Below are positions 46,978 through 56,704 of a stretch of 64,000 nt of DNA, in pieces. A model generated the notes under the pieces. The model searched no databases. It had not been told where the DNA came from and saw nothing but the letters and a program-made list of their open reading frames with translations. The position numbers and the translations under genes are program-made. The stretch's first letter is position 1; the number at the start of each line of letters is the position of its first letter. Origin of the DNA: DVEG01 sp964405435 (GTDB taxonomy: Bacteria > Cyanobacteriota > Cyanobacteriia > Cyanobacteriales > Oscillatoriaceae); the NCBI GenBank assembly GCA_964405435.1, contig CAYOOD010000009.1:54304-118303 (forward strand). The letters run 5' to 3'.

Positions 46978-49900
46978 TTAAGAGAGGGTTTGGGCGATCG
47001 CGGCATTCACCAGCAAGGTTGCCGCACCCGCTGTGTACTGATTGTAGTCGGTGCCATCCAGCGTAACGGTGTCGTCCGCGATCCACCCTTGCCCGGTGGA
47101 GGTGACGGTATCGCCCGCTCCCCCATTCACGATCGGTTGGTTGGTCGTATCGGACAGGGCTTGCAAATCCAGCAGGTTGAACGTCAAGCTATTGCCGGTG
47201 CCAGCCAGATCGATCGCCTCGATGCCATCAATCCGAATATTAGAAATGGCCGTCAAATCCAGATTGAAACCGCTGCCGTCGAGGCGCAGGGTGTCCGTCC
47301 CCGTCCCGCCGTAGAGGCGGCGGAAATTCGCATCGCTAATACTCAGAATATCACTGCCGGGGCCGCCGTAGAAAACATCCGCACCGCCCGCACCCGTCAG
47401 GGTATCGTTGCCCGATCCGCCCACCAAAGCCTCATTCTCTGCCGTGCCGGTGAGGGAATCGTCGCCGGCAGTGCCCGGGTGGGTGACGGCAGCCGAAAAA
47501 TCGCCGCCAAACACCACATAGGATTTCCCGGAGCCGGTCTGGTTGCCGTCAGCTCGGTTAGCGCCGACAATCACGTCGGCGAAGCCATCGCCATTGACAT
47601 CCCCCGCCGCCTTCGCCGAATTGCCAGACAAGTCTCCGGCATTTTCGCCGACGAAGGTAAAGCCGCCAACGCCGACCGACACTTGATTCAACTCGATCGC
47701 CGCGCCGTCTGTCTTGCCGAAGACGACGTAGGATTTCCCCGATGAAGTCCCTGTGGGGTCAGCTTGACTAGCTCCGACAATCACGTCGTCGAGGCCATCG
47801 CCGTTGATATCGCCTGCTTGTCTCACCGGGCGACCGCTCTTGTCTTTTGGTGACTCCCCCTTGATGGCAAAGCCGCCACTGCCAGCGCTCACCTCGCTCA
47901 AGTTAACCGCCTCACCGTCTTTCTTGCCGAAAATAACGTAGGATTTCCCCGATTGCACCCCGTTCGGATCGGCATTGAGAGCGCCGACAATCAAGTCAGA
48001 GAGTCCGTCACCGTTGACATCCCCGGCACCGCTGACCGAAGCCCCTGTCTGGTTGCCTGCCTCTTCGCCGTTGATGGCAAAGCCGCCGGTGCCGGCGCTC
48101 ACTTCGCCGAGGTTGACGGCGCTATTGTTCGCTTTTCCGAAAACCACATAGGATTTCCCGGCACCTCCCAACCCGTTCGGATCGGCACTGGGCGCGCCGA
48201 TAATTACGTCGTCGAGGCCATCACCGTTGACATCGCCTGCTTGTCTTACCGAAGAGCCTGCCAGATCTCCTGCGGCTTCGCCGACGATCGCAAAGCCGCC
48301 GGTGCCGGTGCTCACCTCGCTGAGGTTGACGGCGGTATTGTTCGCTTTCCCGAAAATCACATAAGATTTCCCGGCACCCCCCAACCCGTTCGGATCGGCA
48401 CTGGGAGCCCCGACAATCAAGTCAAGAATGCCGTCGCCATTGATATCGCCGGCACCATCCACCGAGTTGCCGCTATTGTCATCAGCCGCTTCGCCGTTGA
48501 TAACAAAACCGCCCGCACTGTCGGTTAGGTTGTTGAGGTTGACGGCGGTGCCGTTTGCTTTCCCGAAAATCACATAACTTTTTCCGGCATTGGTGCCGTT
48601 GGGGTCGGCATTGGGAGCCCCGATAATGACGTCCTCGAGTCCGTCGCCGCTGACATCGCCTACCCAGCTCACTTCGTGACCGGCAACGTCGCCCGCTGCC
48701 TCGCCGTTGATGGCAAAGCCGCCGGTGCCGCTGGCAATGTCGCTGGCGCTGACTGTCGTGCTGTCGGATTTGCCGAAAATGACGTAGGCTTTTCCGGAGT
48801 CAGTGCCGTTGGGGTCGGCATTGCGAGCGCTGACAATCAAGTCGCCGAGTCCGTCGCCATTGACGTCCCCCGCCCCACTGACGGAAAAACCAAAATTGTT
48901 GCCTGTTGCCTCGCCGTTGATGGCAAAACCGCCGGTGCCCACGGGCAAGCCGGTGTTGGTGGCGATCGCTCGCAGTGGCAGCTCCGAAACAACGTTTGCG
49001 GTTACTGTCGCTTTGTCGGTGCCGCCCTTGTTGTCGCTGGCGGCGTACTCAAACGACGCAGCGCCGGAAAAATTCGCCGCCGCTCGGAACGCGATCGCCT
49101 CAAGCGCGATCGCGACGCTGCCATTGACGGCGTTGCTCGCGTCCGTTACTGTCAGCAAGTCCCCATTCGCATCGGTATCGTTCGCCGTCAGGGTTTGCGG
49201 CTCAATCTCTAGAAGGCTGCGCAAGAATACTGCCCCCGCCGCGTCCTCATTCGCGACGGGCACTCTGTTAACCGCCAGAATTAAGGAGGTGCTGGCGCTA
49301 TTGCCTGCGCTGTCTGTCGCCGCCAGTGCAATGTCGATGGTGTTAATATCGCCAGTCGGAGGCGTGCCGCTAAAGTCCAGCGTGGCGGGGTCGAAGTTCA
49401 GCCAATCTGGCAGGGGATTGCCGTTCTCCAGCGTCGCTGTATAAGTTAAAGTATCCCCCGGATCGGCATCGCTGAAGGTGTTGGCAGGAATCGGCAAGTT
49501 GAAGGGTACATTTTCTGTCACTGTATGCACGGGCAGGGGATTGGCAACCTTTGGGGCATCTTGCACCGGCTCGACTGTAAAGTCGATCTCGCCCGTTGCC
49601 GTACCGCCCTTGCCGTCGCTGACGGTATAGTTGGCGCTATCTGTCCCGTTGTAGTCTGGCTTTGGCGCGTACTCAAATGTCCCGTTGCCGTTGTCAATGA
49701 TTGTTCCGTTGCTCGGTGGCGTCACCTCGGTGATGGTTAGCGCATCGCCGTCGGGATCGGTATCGTTGGCTAGGACTGTTGTCAGATCGAAGGGCGTATC
49801 TTCTCTGACTGTCAGGTTATCGGGATTGGCAATCGGCGGATTATTCGCTTCTGGTGGCGTTTCCTCGCCGCCGTCTCCGCCGTTACCGGGCGGTGGTGTT

Positions 49901-51000
49901 TCTTCGCCGCCGCCGCCGCTATCTACTGGAGGTGTCGTCGTGCCGCCGCCGCTATCTACCGGAGGTGTCGTCGTGCCGCCGCCGCTATCTACCGGAGGTG
50001 TCGTCGTGCCGCCGTCAGTGGTATCCGTCTCAGAAATCGGCTCAAACTTTACTAGAGCTCCGCTACCTTGCAGGTATCTGGGGTCAACTCCTTTTAAGAT
50101 GGCTAGATACTCGCCGAGGACTCTATCTTGAATGATGGTGTAGCCCAGATATTCGCTGGTGCCGGCAAAGATGTTGAGTTCTTCAAATGTCAGCCCGCCG
50201 ATTAATTCCATCACGTCGCCCGTGCTGAAGTCTGTCAGCCAGTCGGCATCGGCGATATTTGCCCCTCCGGTGCTGCGATAGCCCGGTACGTCGTTGCGCC
50301 TGCCGATGACGAAGGTGTCGTTCCCCTCGCCGCCGAGTGCTGTATCGGCTCCTAAGTCGCCTAAGAGGGTATCGTTACCGCGATCGCCATATATCCAGTC
50401 GTTGTCTTTGCCGCCGAGTACGGTGTCGTTGCCGTCTCCGCCGGAAACGGTATCTTGTTCTTCGTTGCCATCGAGCCAGTCGTTGCCTTCGTTGCCCTCT
50501 ACGCGATCGCTGCCAGTGAATCCCAGGCAGGTGTCGTTTCCCAGTTCGCCGGCAACGCTGTCATTGTCGCGATCGCCGGATATCCAGTCATCATCTTTTC
50601 CCCCCAGCAGGGTGTCATTTTGCTGGCCCCCATAAATGGTATCGTTGCCTTGGTTGCCGTAGAGCCATTCCGTCCCCGTATTGCCATACAGCTTGTCGTT
50701 GCCGCTACTGCCGACGCCGATATCATTTCCCAGTTCTGCTGCGATGATGTCATCACCGCGATCTCCACACAAGAGGTCGTTATCTTTACCCCCTCGCACG
50801 GTGTCCTCGTTTTGCCCTCCATAAATGGTATCGTCACCCTGATTGCCATAGAGCGAGTCTTCGTGTTCGTTGCCAAACACGCTGTCATTCCCTGCCATTC
50901 CCTGAAGAATGTCTCCTTCGGCAAACGCTTGAATGATATCTCTACCTGACGTGCCCTGAATAAAATCTTTTCCCAATGTGCCGTGGAATATTGCTGACAC
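46978..51000 (-). CDS. Large RTX / Ig-like / FG-GAP surface protein
   Basis: A 1340-residue acidic, probably type I-secreted protein without signal peptide. Residues about 1-260 are Ca2+-binding RTX nonapeptides (GNDTIYGGQNDTLLGGKDDD style). A Pro/Gly linker with three exact TTTPPVDSGGG units follows at about 325-370. Then come cadherin/Ig-like domains (about 390-660; NPDNLTVREDTPFDL, YTVSDGKGGTATG). Residues about 680-1150 are seven FG-GAP repeats (GDVNGDGLGDLIVSARNADP type), forming an integrin-like propeller. A second RTX block (GGSGNDTLTGAGGADVFYGG) and a C-terminal domain end the protein. GTG 51000 is preceded by GGAGGA at 8 bases. It is probably a Ca2+-stabilised extracellular adhesin. 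Confidence 0.92.
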   Translation of the reverse strand: MSAIFHGTLGKDFIQGTSGRDIIQAFAEGDILQGMAGNDSVFGNEHEDSLYGNQGDDTIYGGQNEDTVRGGKDNDLLCGDRGDDIIAAELGNDIGVGSSGNDKLYGNTGTEWLYGNQGNDTIYGGQQNDTLLGGKDDDWISGDRDNDSVAGELGNDTCLGFTGSDRVEGNEGNDWLDGNEEQDTVSGGDGNDTVLGGKDNDWIYGDRGNDTLLGDLGADTALGGEGNDTFVIGRRNDVPGYRSTGGANIADADWLTDFSTGDVMELIGGLTFEELNIFAGTSEYLGYTIIQDRVLGEYLAILKGVDPRYLQGSGALVKFEPISETDTTDGGTTTPPVDSGGGTTTPPVDSGGGTTTPPVDSGGGGEETPPPGNGGDGGEETPPEANNPPIANPDNLTVREDTPFDLTTVLANDTDPDGDALTITEVTPPSNGTIIDNGNGTFEYAPKPDYNGTDSANYTVSDGKGGTATGEIDFTVEPVQDAPKVANPLPVHTVTENVPFNLPIPANTFSDADPGDTLTYTATLENGNPLPDWLNFDPATLDFSGTPPTGDINTIDIALAATDSAGNSASTSLILAVNRVPVANEDAAGAVFLRSLLEIEPQTLTANDTDANGDLLTVTDASNAVNGSVAIALEAIAFRAAANFSGAASFEYAASDNKGGTDKATVTANVVSELPLRAIATNTGLPVGTGGFAINGEATGNNFGFSVSGAGDVNGDGLGDLIVSARNADPNGTDSGKAYVIFGKSDSTTVSASDIASGTGGFAINGEAAGDVAGHEVSWVGDVSGDGLEDVIIGAPNADPNGTNAGKSYVIFGKANGTAVNLNNLTDSAGGFVINGEAADDNSGNSVDGAGDINGDGILDLIVGAPSADPNGLGGAGKSYVIFGKANNTAVNLSEVSTGTGGFAIVGEAAGDLAGSSVRQAGDVNGDGLDDVIIGAPSADPNGLGGAGKSYVVFGKANNSAVNLGEVSAGTGGFAINGEEAGNQTGASVSGAGDVNGDGLSDLIVGALNADPNGVQSGKSYVIFGKKDGEAVNLSEVSAGSGGFAIKGESPKDKSGRPVRQAGDINGDGLDDVIVGASQADPTGTSSGKSYVVFGKTDGAAIELNQVSVGVGGFTFVGENAGDLSGNSAKAAGDVNGDGFADVIVGANRADGNQTGSGKSYVVFGGDFSAAVTHPGTAGDDSLTGTAENEALVGGSGNDTLTGAGGADVFYGGPGSDILSISDANFRRLYGGTGTDTLRLDGSGFNLDLTAISNIRIDGIEAIDLAGTGNSLTFNLLDLQALSDTTNQPIVNGGAGDTVTSTGQGWIADDTVTLDGTDYNQYTAGAATLLVNAAIAQTLS
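49918..50014. repeat. 33-bp coding tandem repeat in the RTX gene
   Basis: Three almost identical 33-base units encode TTTPPVDSGGG on the reverse strand (GCTATCTACCGGAGGTGTCG and so on). The unit is a multiple of three, so copy-number changes would keep the reading frame and alter only linker length. Confidence 0.85.
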
Positions 51001-52422
51001 TTTTCATGTCCTCCTATTTAACAGCGCATCTGGAAGCACCCTCACTTTTGCCTTTTCTGCGCGATCGCCAATAAAGACGATAGAGTCTCCTCAATTTTGC
51101 TGGTCTGCATTGCTAGGCTGAATCGCAGCAACACGAGCTCCCTCCAGCTCAGTACGGCTGAGAGTTTCCCTTTCCCTAAGCCTGTTCCTTATTTTTTTAT
51201 TGAGTTATCCCTCTCAACGCCAATTGTCGCTATCTGTCAGCAAAAGGGAGATGCACCAGCTTATTTTTTTATAGAGGTTTCTGAAAAAATATGTATCTGC
51301 CTGGAGAAAGAATGACAAAAAGTTGGGGGCTCTATTTTTTCTGTTCGATCGCTCTTTTGTTTGTAAAAATCTATCAGATAGGAGAGGGTCAGCCAGAAAA
51401 TTTATATCTGGAGAGAGAGAACAATGGCTGACAAATCAATGGGTTTTAGCATAAAATAATCTCCTTCAACGTTGAACCGACCGAGATAAGGCATAATAGA
51501 TCGCCCAAGTTGCTGCTAACAATCAGAGACTTATGGCATTGGGCAAAAAGGCAGCCTCGCTCGTGACATCTATGCCTTCGGAAATGGTAGTTGCCGCCTG
51601 CGGATTGTCGAGTATTAATTTTTCTTGGTCGGAAAAATTACAAGTAGCAACTTGACTCAGATATATTTCCAGTAGGAAAATCGCGCCCTGAAGGTTGCCG
51701 CGCGCTTTCCTCTCTCCCGAAAGGCGATCGCATTTGTGACGTCTGTCACTACTGTTCTGTCAGCTTTAAAAAGAAGGCTCGCCTCTCCACAGAAAACGTG
51801 TCCCCCTTCCCGCTCCCAATCCCCCTTTTCCCGGCAATCCTCCCACCCACCCGCCACCACACGCTTGATAAAACACTACGGACGCGAACCTGTTTTTCCA
51901 ACTCCAACATTTTTTGAAGGAATCAAACGGATAATAATAAAAAAACTTTTTTATTTGACTTTTTTAGGAACGCGATAAAGTATAAAAAATTCTATTCTCC
52001 GTTTGAATGCTTTGACAAAGAGGCAACTGTGGCCAGTTTTGCTGAGTCGCTGGGCTCGTGGCGATTGGCGGTTGAGTGCGATCGCGGCTCTCGTCGTCGA
52101 GCAGTGGACGTTCTGTGGCGATCGCTCCTCTTCTCTCCTGTTTCTAGAAGTTTTCAAACCAATTTTACAAAAGTTAGCAGCTTCTTCCAACTTTTAAGCT
52201 ATAATGAATCAAGACATCAAGCAAGCTATTGTACTTGAATTCATTTAAAAATCCGGGTGAAGAATTTGGTTAACGGTTAGGGAATGATTCAGCCATTAGC
52301 AAGCAGACTCTCTTTTACAGAGTCTTTAATCGGATTTTACAAAACTTTACTAAATATATAAAGCTTAAAGTCTTACAAAAACAAGGGTTTCAAAAAAGTA
52401 AGCTGCCATAAAATTTTATATT
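51001..52422. other. Longest gene-free stretch (about 1.4 kb)
   Basis: Between the RTX gene and bioD. It is A/T-rich relative to the rest. It holds the RTX promoter, a dispersed C-rich repeat at 51771-51832 and HIP1 sites near 52080 and 52118. A forward frame 51533-51655 (40 codons, MALGKKAASLVTSMPSEMVV) looks protein-like but has no ribosome site; another short frame starts at 51424 after GGAGAGAG and encodes 11 residues. None is called as a gene. The region may hold a decayed gene or an unannotated RNA. Confidence 0.45.
51771..51832. repeat. Dispersed C-rich repeat, copy B
   Basis: AAGAAGGCTCGCCTCTCCAC, AGAAAAC and a C-rich tract ending AATCCCCCTTTTCCCG. It matches 36881-36957 with one internal deletion and some substitutions. 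Confidence 0.55.
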
Positions 52423-53127
52423 TTACGGTTGAAGACTCTTTATAAAGCTTCCAGGCAGCAACCGTTCTAAATCCAGATCGGAGGCGGAGCGGGCTAGTTT
52501 ATTCAAATCCGTCGGATTGTCGAAATAGGGCAAACAGCCCAAAACCGGCAGGCGGGTGAAGGATTGGATGAGATCGGCGGGAGCCCAGTCAGCAATTTCC
52601 TGCTCGGTGCGGGGTTGGACGCAATTGAGGACAATGCCGCGCAGGGAAACGCCAGTTTGGCGGGCGAGGGCGACATTGGCAACAGCTTGAGAGATCGCCC
52701 CGAGTCGAACCGGCACCACCAAAACCGCCGGCAAGCGCCAAGAAGCCGCCACATCCGCCACGGTATATTCAAACGTCACCGGCGAACCGAGCCCGCCGAG
52801 GGCTTCCACCAAAACGAACGAACAGCGACGGCGCAGGGATTCCAAAACCGGCCAAACTTTTTCCAACTCAACGCGCCGCCCTTCACGCTCGGCAGCGAGG
52901 GGCGGGGCAAGAGGCGCTTGGAAAGAGAGGGGCGTCATTTCCTCAGCCGATTGTTCGAGGGAAAATAGGCGCTGGTACAGTTCGCGATCGCCCGTTCCCG
53001 ACTGTACGGGCTTCATAATACCCAGCTTTTCCCCGGCGAGGTAGGTTTGCCAGTAGGCAGCCAAAGCCGCCGTCAAAACCGTTTTGCCGGCGTCTGTATC
53101 GGTTCCAGTGATTAAAAGAGCGTTCAT
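52423..53127 (-). CDS. bioD: Dethiobiotin synthase
   Basis: BioD closes the ureido ring of dethiobiotin from DAPA, CO2 and ATP, the penultimate step of biotin synthesis. The 234-residue protein has Walker A GTDTDAGKTVLTAAL, the KPVQSGTGD segment (KP[V]xSG is a BioD mark), VLVEALGGLGSPVTFEYTVA (a variant of the VEGAGG motif), and PVRLGAISQAVANVALAR. GGAGG lies 9 bases before ATG 53127. It lies downstream of the Ser/Thr kinase gene on the same strand but separated by a hairpin-forming repeat. No other bio gene is near. Confidence 0.93.
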   Translation of the reverse strand: MNALLITGTDTDAGKTVLTAALAAYWQTYLAGEKLGIMKPVQSGTGDRELYQRLFSLEQSAEEMTPLSFQAPLAPPLAAEREGRRVELEKVWPVLESLRRRCSFVLVEALGGLGSPVTFEYTVADVAASWRLPAVLVVPVRLGAISQAVANVALARQTGVSLRGIVLNCVQPRTEQEIADWAPADLIQSFTRLPVLGCLPYFDNPTDLNKLARSASDLDLERLLPGSFIKSLQP

Positions 53128-53147
53128 TTGGGGAGTGCCTCCGCAAG

Positions 53148-53300
53148 TGGTGCTGAGTGCTGAGTGGAGGGGAGTGTCGAGTGGAAAGTGTAGAGTGGCG
53201 AGTGGGGAGTGTGGAATTGAAGAAAGATGTCATTAATTACTCAGCGCCAGCGCACTTTTCACTCTTCCTTCCTCGCTCAGCACTCAGCACTCAGCACTTT
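53148..53300. repeat. Inverted heptamer-type repeats between the kinase gene and bioD
   Basis: A GTGCTGAGTGCTGAGTG array starts at about 53149 and its complement CACTCAGCACTCAGCAC lies at about 53279-53297, with GAGTGGNNAGTG-type units between. The two arms can form a long imperfect hairpin. The same unit recurs at 63042-63060 and 63264-63287. Confidence 0.8.
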
Positions 53301-55710
53301 CTACTCTGATAGGCTGACAGCCAGAGTAAAATCCGTCTCCTGGGAGGCGATCGCGTCAATCAGATAATCGCCGCTCTCGGAAAGCTGAGCTTGCCAAGCC
53401 AGATTGCCAGAGCCTTCTTCCACGAGTTCGCCATCGGGAGAGCGAATATCGAGGGTTACGTCTCCAGCGAGGAGCTCGACTTTGAGAACTTGTCCGGCGC
53501 GAGCGCTGACTAAATAGCGCTTGAACTGTTGCGGACTGATTCGATCTGAAACTTGCGTCTGGTTTTCGCCTGATGCGAAATTGAGAGGTTCTGCGTTCAC
53601 TTGCCCAGAAGGAGAGGTTGGCTGTGAGATGGGTTCTTGTGTCGGAGTTGGCGCGGGTTCCGGTGTCGGTTCCGGCGTCGGTTCCGGCGTCGGTTCCGGC
53701 GTCGGTTCCGGCGTCGGTTCCGGCGTCGGTTNNNNNNNNNNNNNNNNNNNNNNNNNNNNNNNNNNNNNNNNNNNNNNNNNNNNNNNNNNNNNNNNNNNNN
53801 NNNNNNNNNNNNNNNNNNNNNNNNNNNNNNNCCGGTGTCGGTTCCGGTGTCGGTTNNNNNNNNNNNNNNNNNNNNNNNNNNNNNNNNNNNNNNNNNNNNN
53901 NNNNNNNNNNNNNNNNNNNNNNNNNNNNNNNNNNNNNNNNNNNNNNNNNNNNNNNGTCGGTTCCGGCGTCGGTTCCGGCGTCGNNNNNNNNNNNNNNNNN
54001 NNNNNNNNNNNNNNNNNNNNNNNNNNNNNNNNNNNNNNNNNNNNNNNNNNNNNNNNNNNNNNNNNNNNNNNNNNNNNNNNNNNGTTCCGGTGTCGGTTCC
54101 GGTGTCGGTTCCGGTGTCGGTTCCGGTGTCGGTTCCGGTGTCGGTTCCGGCGTCGGTTCCGGCGTGGGTACGGGTGCGGGCTCCTGCAAGATGACTTCTA
54201 ACTGATATTGGCTGCGGGGGATGCCCGGGATGGTTTTGACTTGCAGGGTGTAGTCGCCGCTGTCGGGTAAGATGCCTTCCCAGAAAGACACGGAACGCGA
54301 TCGCTCGTCCACGGGCCGGCCATTTGGCCCAAAGATCGTCATCAGTACGCCGTCGCTGGTGATGTAAGCGGTGAGTTTCTCTCCCCCTTGCCCCTTGAGC
54401 AAGTAGTTGACGATTTGGCTGGAATTGAGGGTGCCGCTGACTTTTTTCGGGGTGCCAATAGAGACGCGCAGGCGCTCGGCAGTTGCCCGGGGCGTGGGTG
54501 AGGGCGTCGGGCGAGGAGAAGCAGTGGGCGTCGGGCGAGGAGAAGCGGCTGGCGTCCGAGTTGGAGAAGGGCTGGCAGCAGGAGTTGGCGTCGGGGAGGG
54601 CTCCACCTGCGGGCGGTTGAGAGCGGCAATCAGTGCCCAGGAGCCCGCACCGGCGGCGATCGCGAAGCCAGCTCCCAATGCGGCGATCGCGATCGGACTG
54701 TCCCAGATAGAGGTCTGGCTGCCGAGAGGGAGGGGAGGCTGGGGATCGGGCTGGCTGCCTCTGGCCGGTGGATTTGCCCTGCCCAGGGCCACGGTTTCTA
54801 TCTGGGAGAGGTTGGGCGCGGGGGGTTGGGGCGCTCTGGCAGGGGGTTGGGGTGCGATGCCAGCCGGGGAAGAGAAAAACGGTTCGAGTGCCAGGAGGAC
54901 TTCCCGCGCCGAGAGGTAGCGATCGCCCGGTCTGTAACTCAACATCCGATTGAGTACCGCTGCCAAACCCGGACTCACCTGCGCCCACTGCTGCCAATTC
55001 CAACTGAGCTGGGATTCATCAAACAGTTCCTGCGGTTCCTTCGCCGTCAGCAGCACCGCGCCAGTCACGGCAAGGGAGTACAAGTCGCTGCTGGGGTAAG
55101 CGCGCCCGCTTTGGAGTTGTTCGCTGGGTGCATAGCCCAATTTGCCAACGGTGGTGACAGTCGCTGGCGCGTCCGGATCGAGGACGCGAGTGGCGATTTC
55201 CTTAACCACGCCGAAGTCGATCAGCGCGGGCAAGCCATCGGACGCCCGCTGAATGATATTTTCGGGCGAAATATCCCGGTGGATGATGCCTCTAGCGTGG
55301 ATGGCATCCAAGACCGGCAATAGCTGCCGGAGCAGTTGCAGCACCTCCGCTTCCGAGAATGCCGTGCCTCGCGCCTTGCGATCGCCCAGCAGCGAGCGGT
55401 AGGTCTGGCCCTCCACATAGTCCTCGACAATAAACAGGCGTCCGCTTTCTTCAAAGGTTGCCCGAAATTGAGGGATTTGCGGGTGCTGAATTTGGTAGAG
55501 GATTTGCGCTTCCCGCTGGAACAGTTCCTCAGACTTGGCGATCGCGGAGCCACCCGCCTGAATCGGAATAAATTCTTTGAGGGCGCAGCGTTCGTTAAAA
55601 CGCCCCTGGTCTTCCGCCAGGTAGGTGCGGCCAAACCCCCCCTGACCCAAAATTCCGATGAGGCGGTAGCGATTTTGCAGGACTGTTCCTAGGGCGATCG
55701 GTGGTTGCAT
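53301..55710 (-). CDS. Membrane Ser/Thr protein kinase with PTPE-repeat linker (contains three assembly gaps)
   Basis: The kinase domain is residues about 13-285: GQGGFGRTYLAED (Gly loop), CALKEF (Lys), HRDISPENI (catalytic Asp) and IDFGVVKE (DFG). A Pro-rich linker, one membrane helix (IAIAALGAGFAIAAGAGSWA) and a beta-sandwich domain (LRVSIGTPKKVSGTLNSSQI) follow, then a long (PTPE)n linker and a second copy of the beta-sandwich (LNFASGENQTQVSDRISPQQ), ending at TAG 53303-53301. Three 100-N runs lie in the linker and break the frame artificially; phase of the 12-bp repeat shows that the true gaps are in frame. The paired outside beta domains probably sense the periplasm. ATG 55710 is preferred over GTG 55740. 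Confidence 0.88.
53657..54163. repeat. 12-bp tandem repeat coding for (PTPE)n, with three gaps
   Basis: Units GGTTCCGGTGTC or GGTTCCGGCGTC run through the region, interrupted by 100-N runs at 53732-53831, 53856-53955 and 53984-54083. Repeat phase across the gaps is 0, 5 and 0 modulo 12, so each true gap keeps the reading frame, whereas 100 bases does not. Confidence 0.9.
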
Positions 55711-55850
55711 GGATGGTAGTTTGTTGCCGAGAAGCGACACGGGTAACAGAATAACACGCGAATCTCAACGCTGAAGCTCGCGATCGCCCGCCCTCTCCTC
55801 TATTGTGACAGGGCTTTCGCGCCTTTAGAGCCAGCTGAAAGATGCCGGCT

Positions 55851-56309
55851 TCACGAGTTCAATTTAGCCTTAACGAGTTCTTGCACTTTCTTGCCATCCG
55901 CCTTGCCCTTGAGCTGCTGCATCGCCGGCCCCATCACCTTGCCCATGTCTTTGGCCGAAGTGGCTCCCACTTGCGCGATAATTTCATCGACAATCGCGCT
56001 CACTTCCTCGTCTGAGAGTTGCTTTGGCAAATACTCCTCGATAATGGCCAATTCCTCTGCCTCTTTGGCGGCCAGATCCTCCCGTCCGGCTTGTCGGTAC
56101 TGCTCGATGGACTCCCGCCGCTGCTTGGCCAATTGCACCAGCACTTCCATTTCTTGTTCTGGCGTCAGGGCTTCAGCGCCGCTGGGACGGACGCTCACCT
56201 CTTTTTCCAACAGCACCTTTTTGATGCTGCGAACCGTTTCCAGACGGACTTTATCCTTAGACTTCATGGCCGCCTTGATTTCTTCGCCGATCCGATCCTT
56301 CAAACTCAT
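55851..56309 (-). CDS. GatB/YqeY domain-containing protein
   Basis: A 152-residue YqeY-family protein. It matches the family along its whole length: MSLKDRIGEEIKAAMKSKDK, VRLETVRSIKKVLLEKEV, the helical LAKQRRESIEQYRQAGREDL, EEYLPKQLSDEE and the C-terminal DMGKVMGPAMQQLKGKADGK. The C-terminal half resembles the tRNA-binding tail of amidotransferase subunit GatB, but YqeY proteins stand alone and have no proven function. It lies upstream of the kinase gene on the same strand, about 140 bases away. Confidence 0.94.
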   Translation of the reverse strand: MSLKDRIGEEIKAAMKSKDKVRLETVRSIKKVLLEKEVSVRPSGAEALTPEQEMEVLVQLAKQRRESIEQYRQAGREDLAAKEAEELAIIEEYLPKQLSDEEVSAIVDEIIAQVGATSAKDMGKVMGPAMQQLKGKADGKKVQELVKAKLNS

Positions 56310-56704
56310 AAATGTTTACCTTTGCTGACTGTTTTAGAAAATTGATGTTTCGGGCGCGTCTGGGAGAGTTTTTTTCATTTTATTTTTAGTTTATCGAGTC
56401 GGTGAAATTGTGAAGCTATGCGTCTGGGCGCTTACCTTAGCGGCGCTTCCATCGGTTGAACTCTACCGCCTCACGGGCTCGGCTAAGTGATTTTACTTAA
56501 TTCCGCTGAGGGCGGCAATCCCCGTTCCCGCAGAGAAGGCGCGCCGGGTGGACTGGCCGTACCGGCACCCTAAAGAATCAATATTTTTTATAAAATTTAG
56601 AGAATTGATCTCCTAGAGGATAGCTCTCTCAGTGAAATACTGAAGACTATTTTTAAAGGAGGATGATAATATTGCCATAAAAGAACGTGCTGCGAGGGGC
56701 TGCT
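56310..56704. other. Intergenic region between divergent yqeY-like and prs genes
   Basis: About 395 bases holding two divergent promoters. A strong AAAGGAGGATGATAA-type sequence at 56655-56669 is a ribosome-site-like motif but too far from the prs start to serve it. No gene is supported. Confidence 0.4.

Noticed and set aside
46885..50949. Several long forward frames opposite the RTX gene
   Set aside because: Complement of Asp/Gly-rich repeats gives long stop-free Ala/Val/Arg frames; shadows.
53521..54205. Forward frames through the (PTPE)n region (GSGVGSGV or RFRCRFRC)
   Set aside because: Any reading of a 12-bp stop-free repeat is open; the reverse strand has the kinase.
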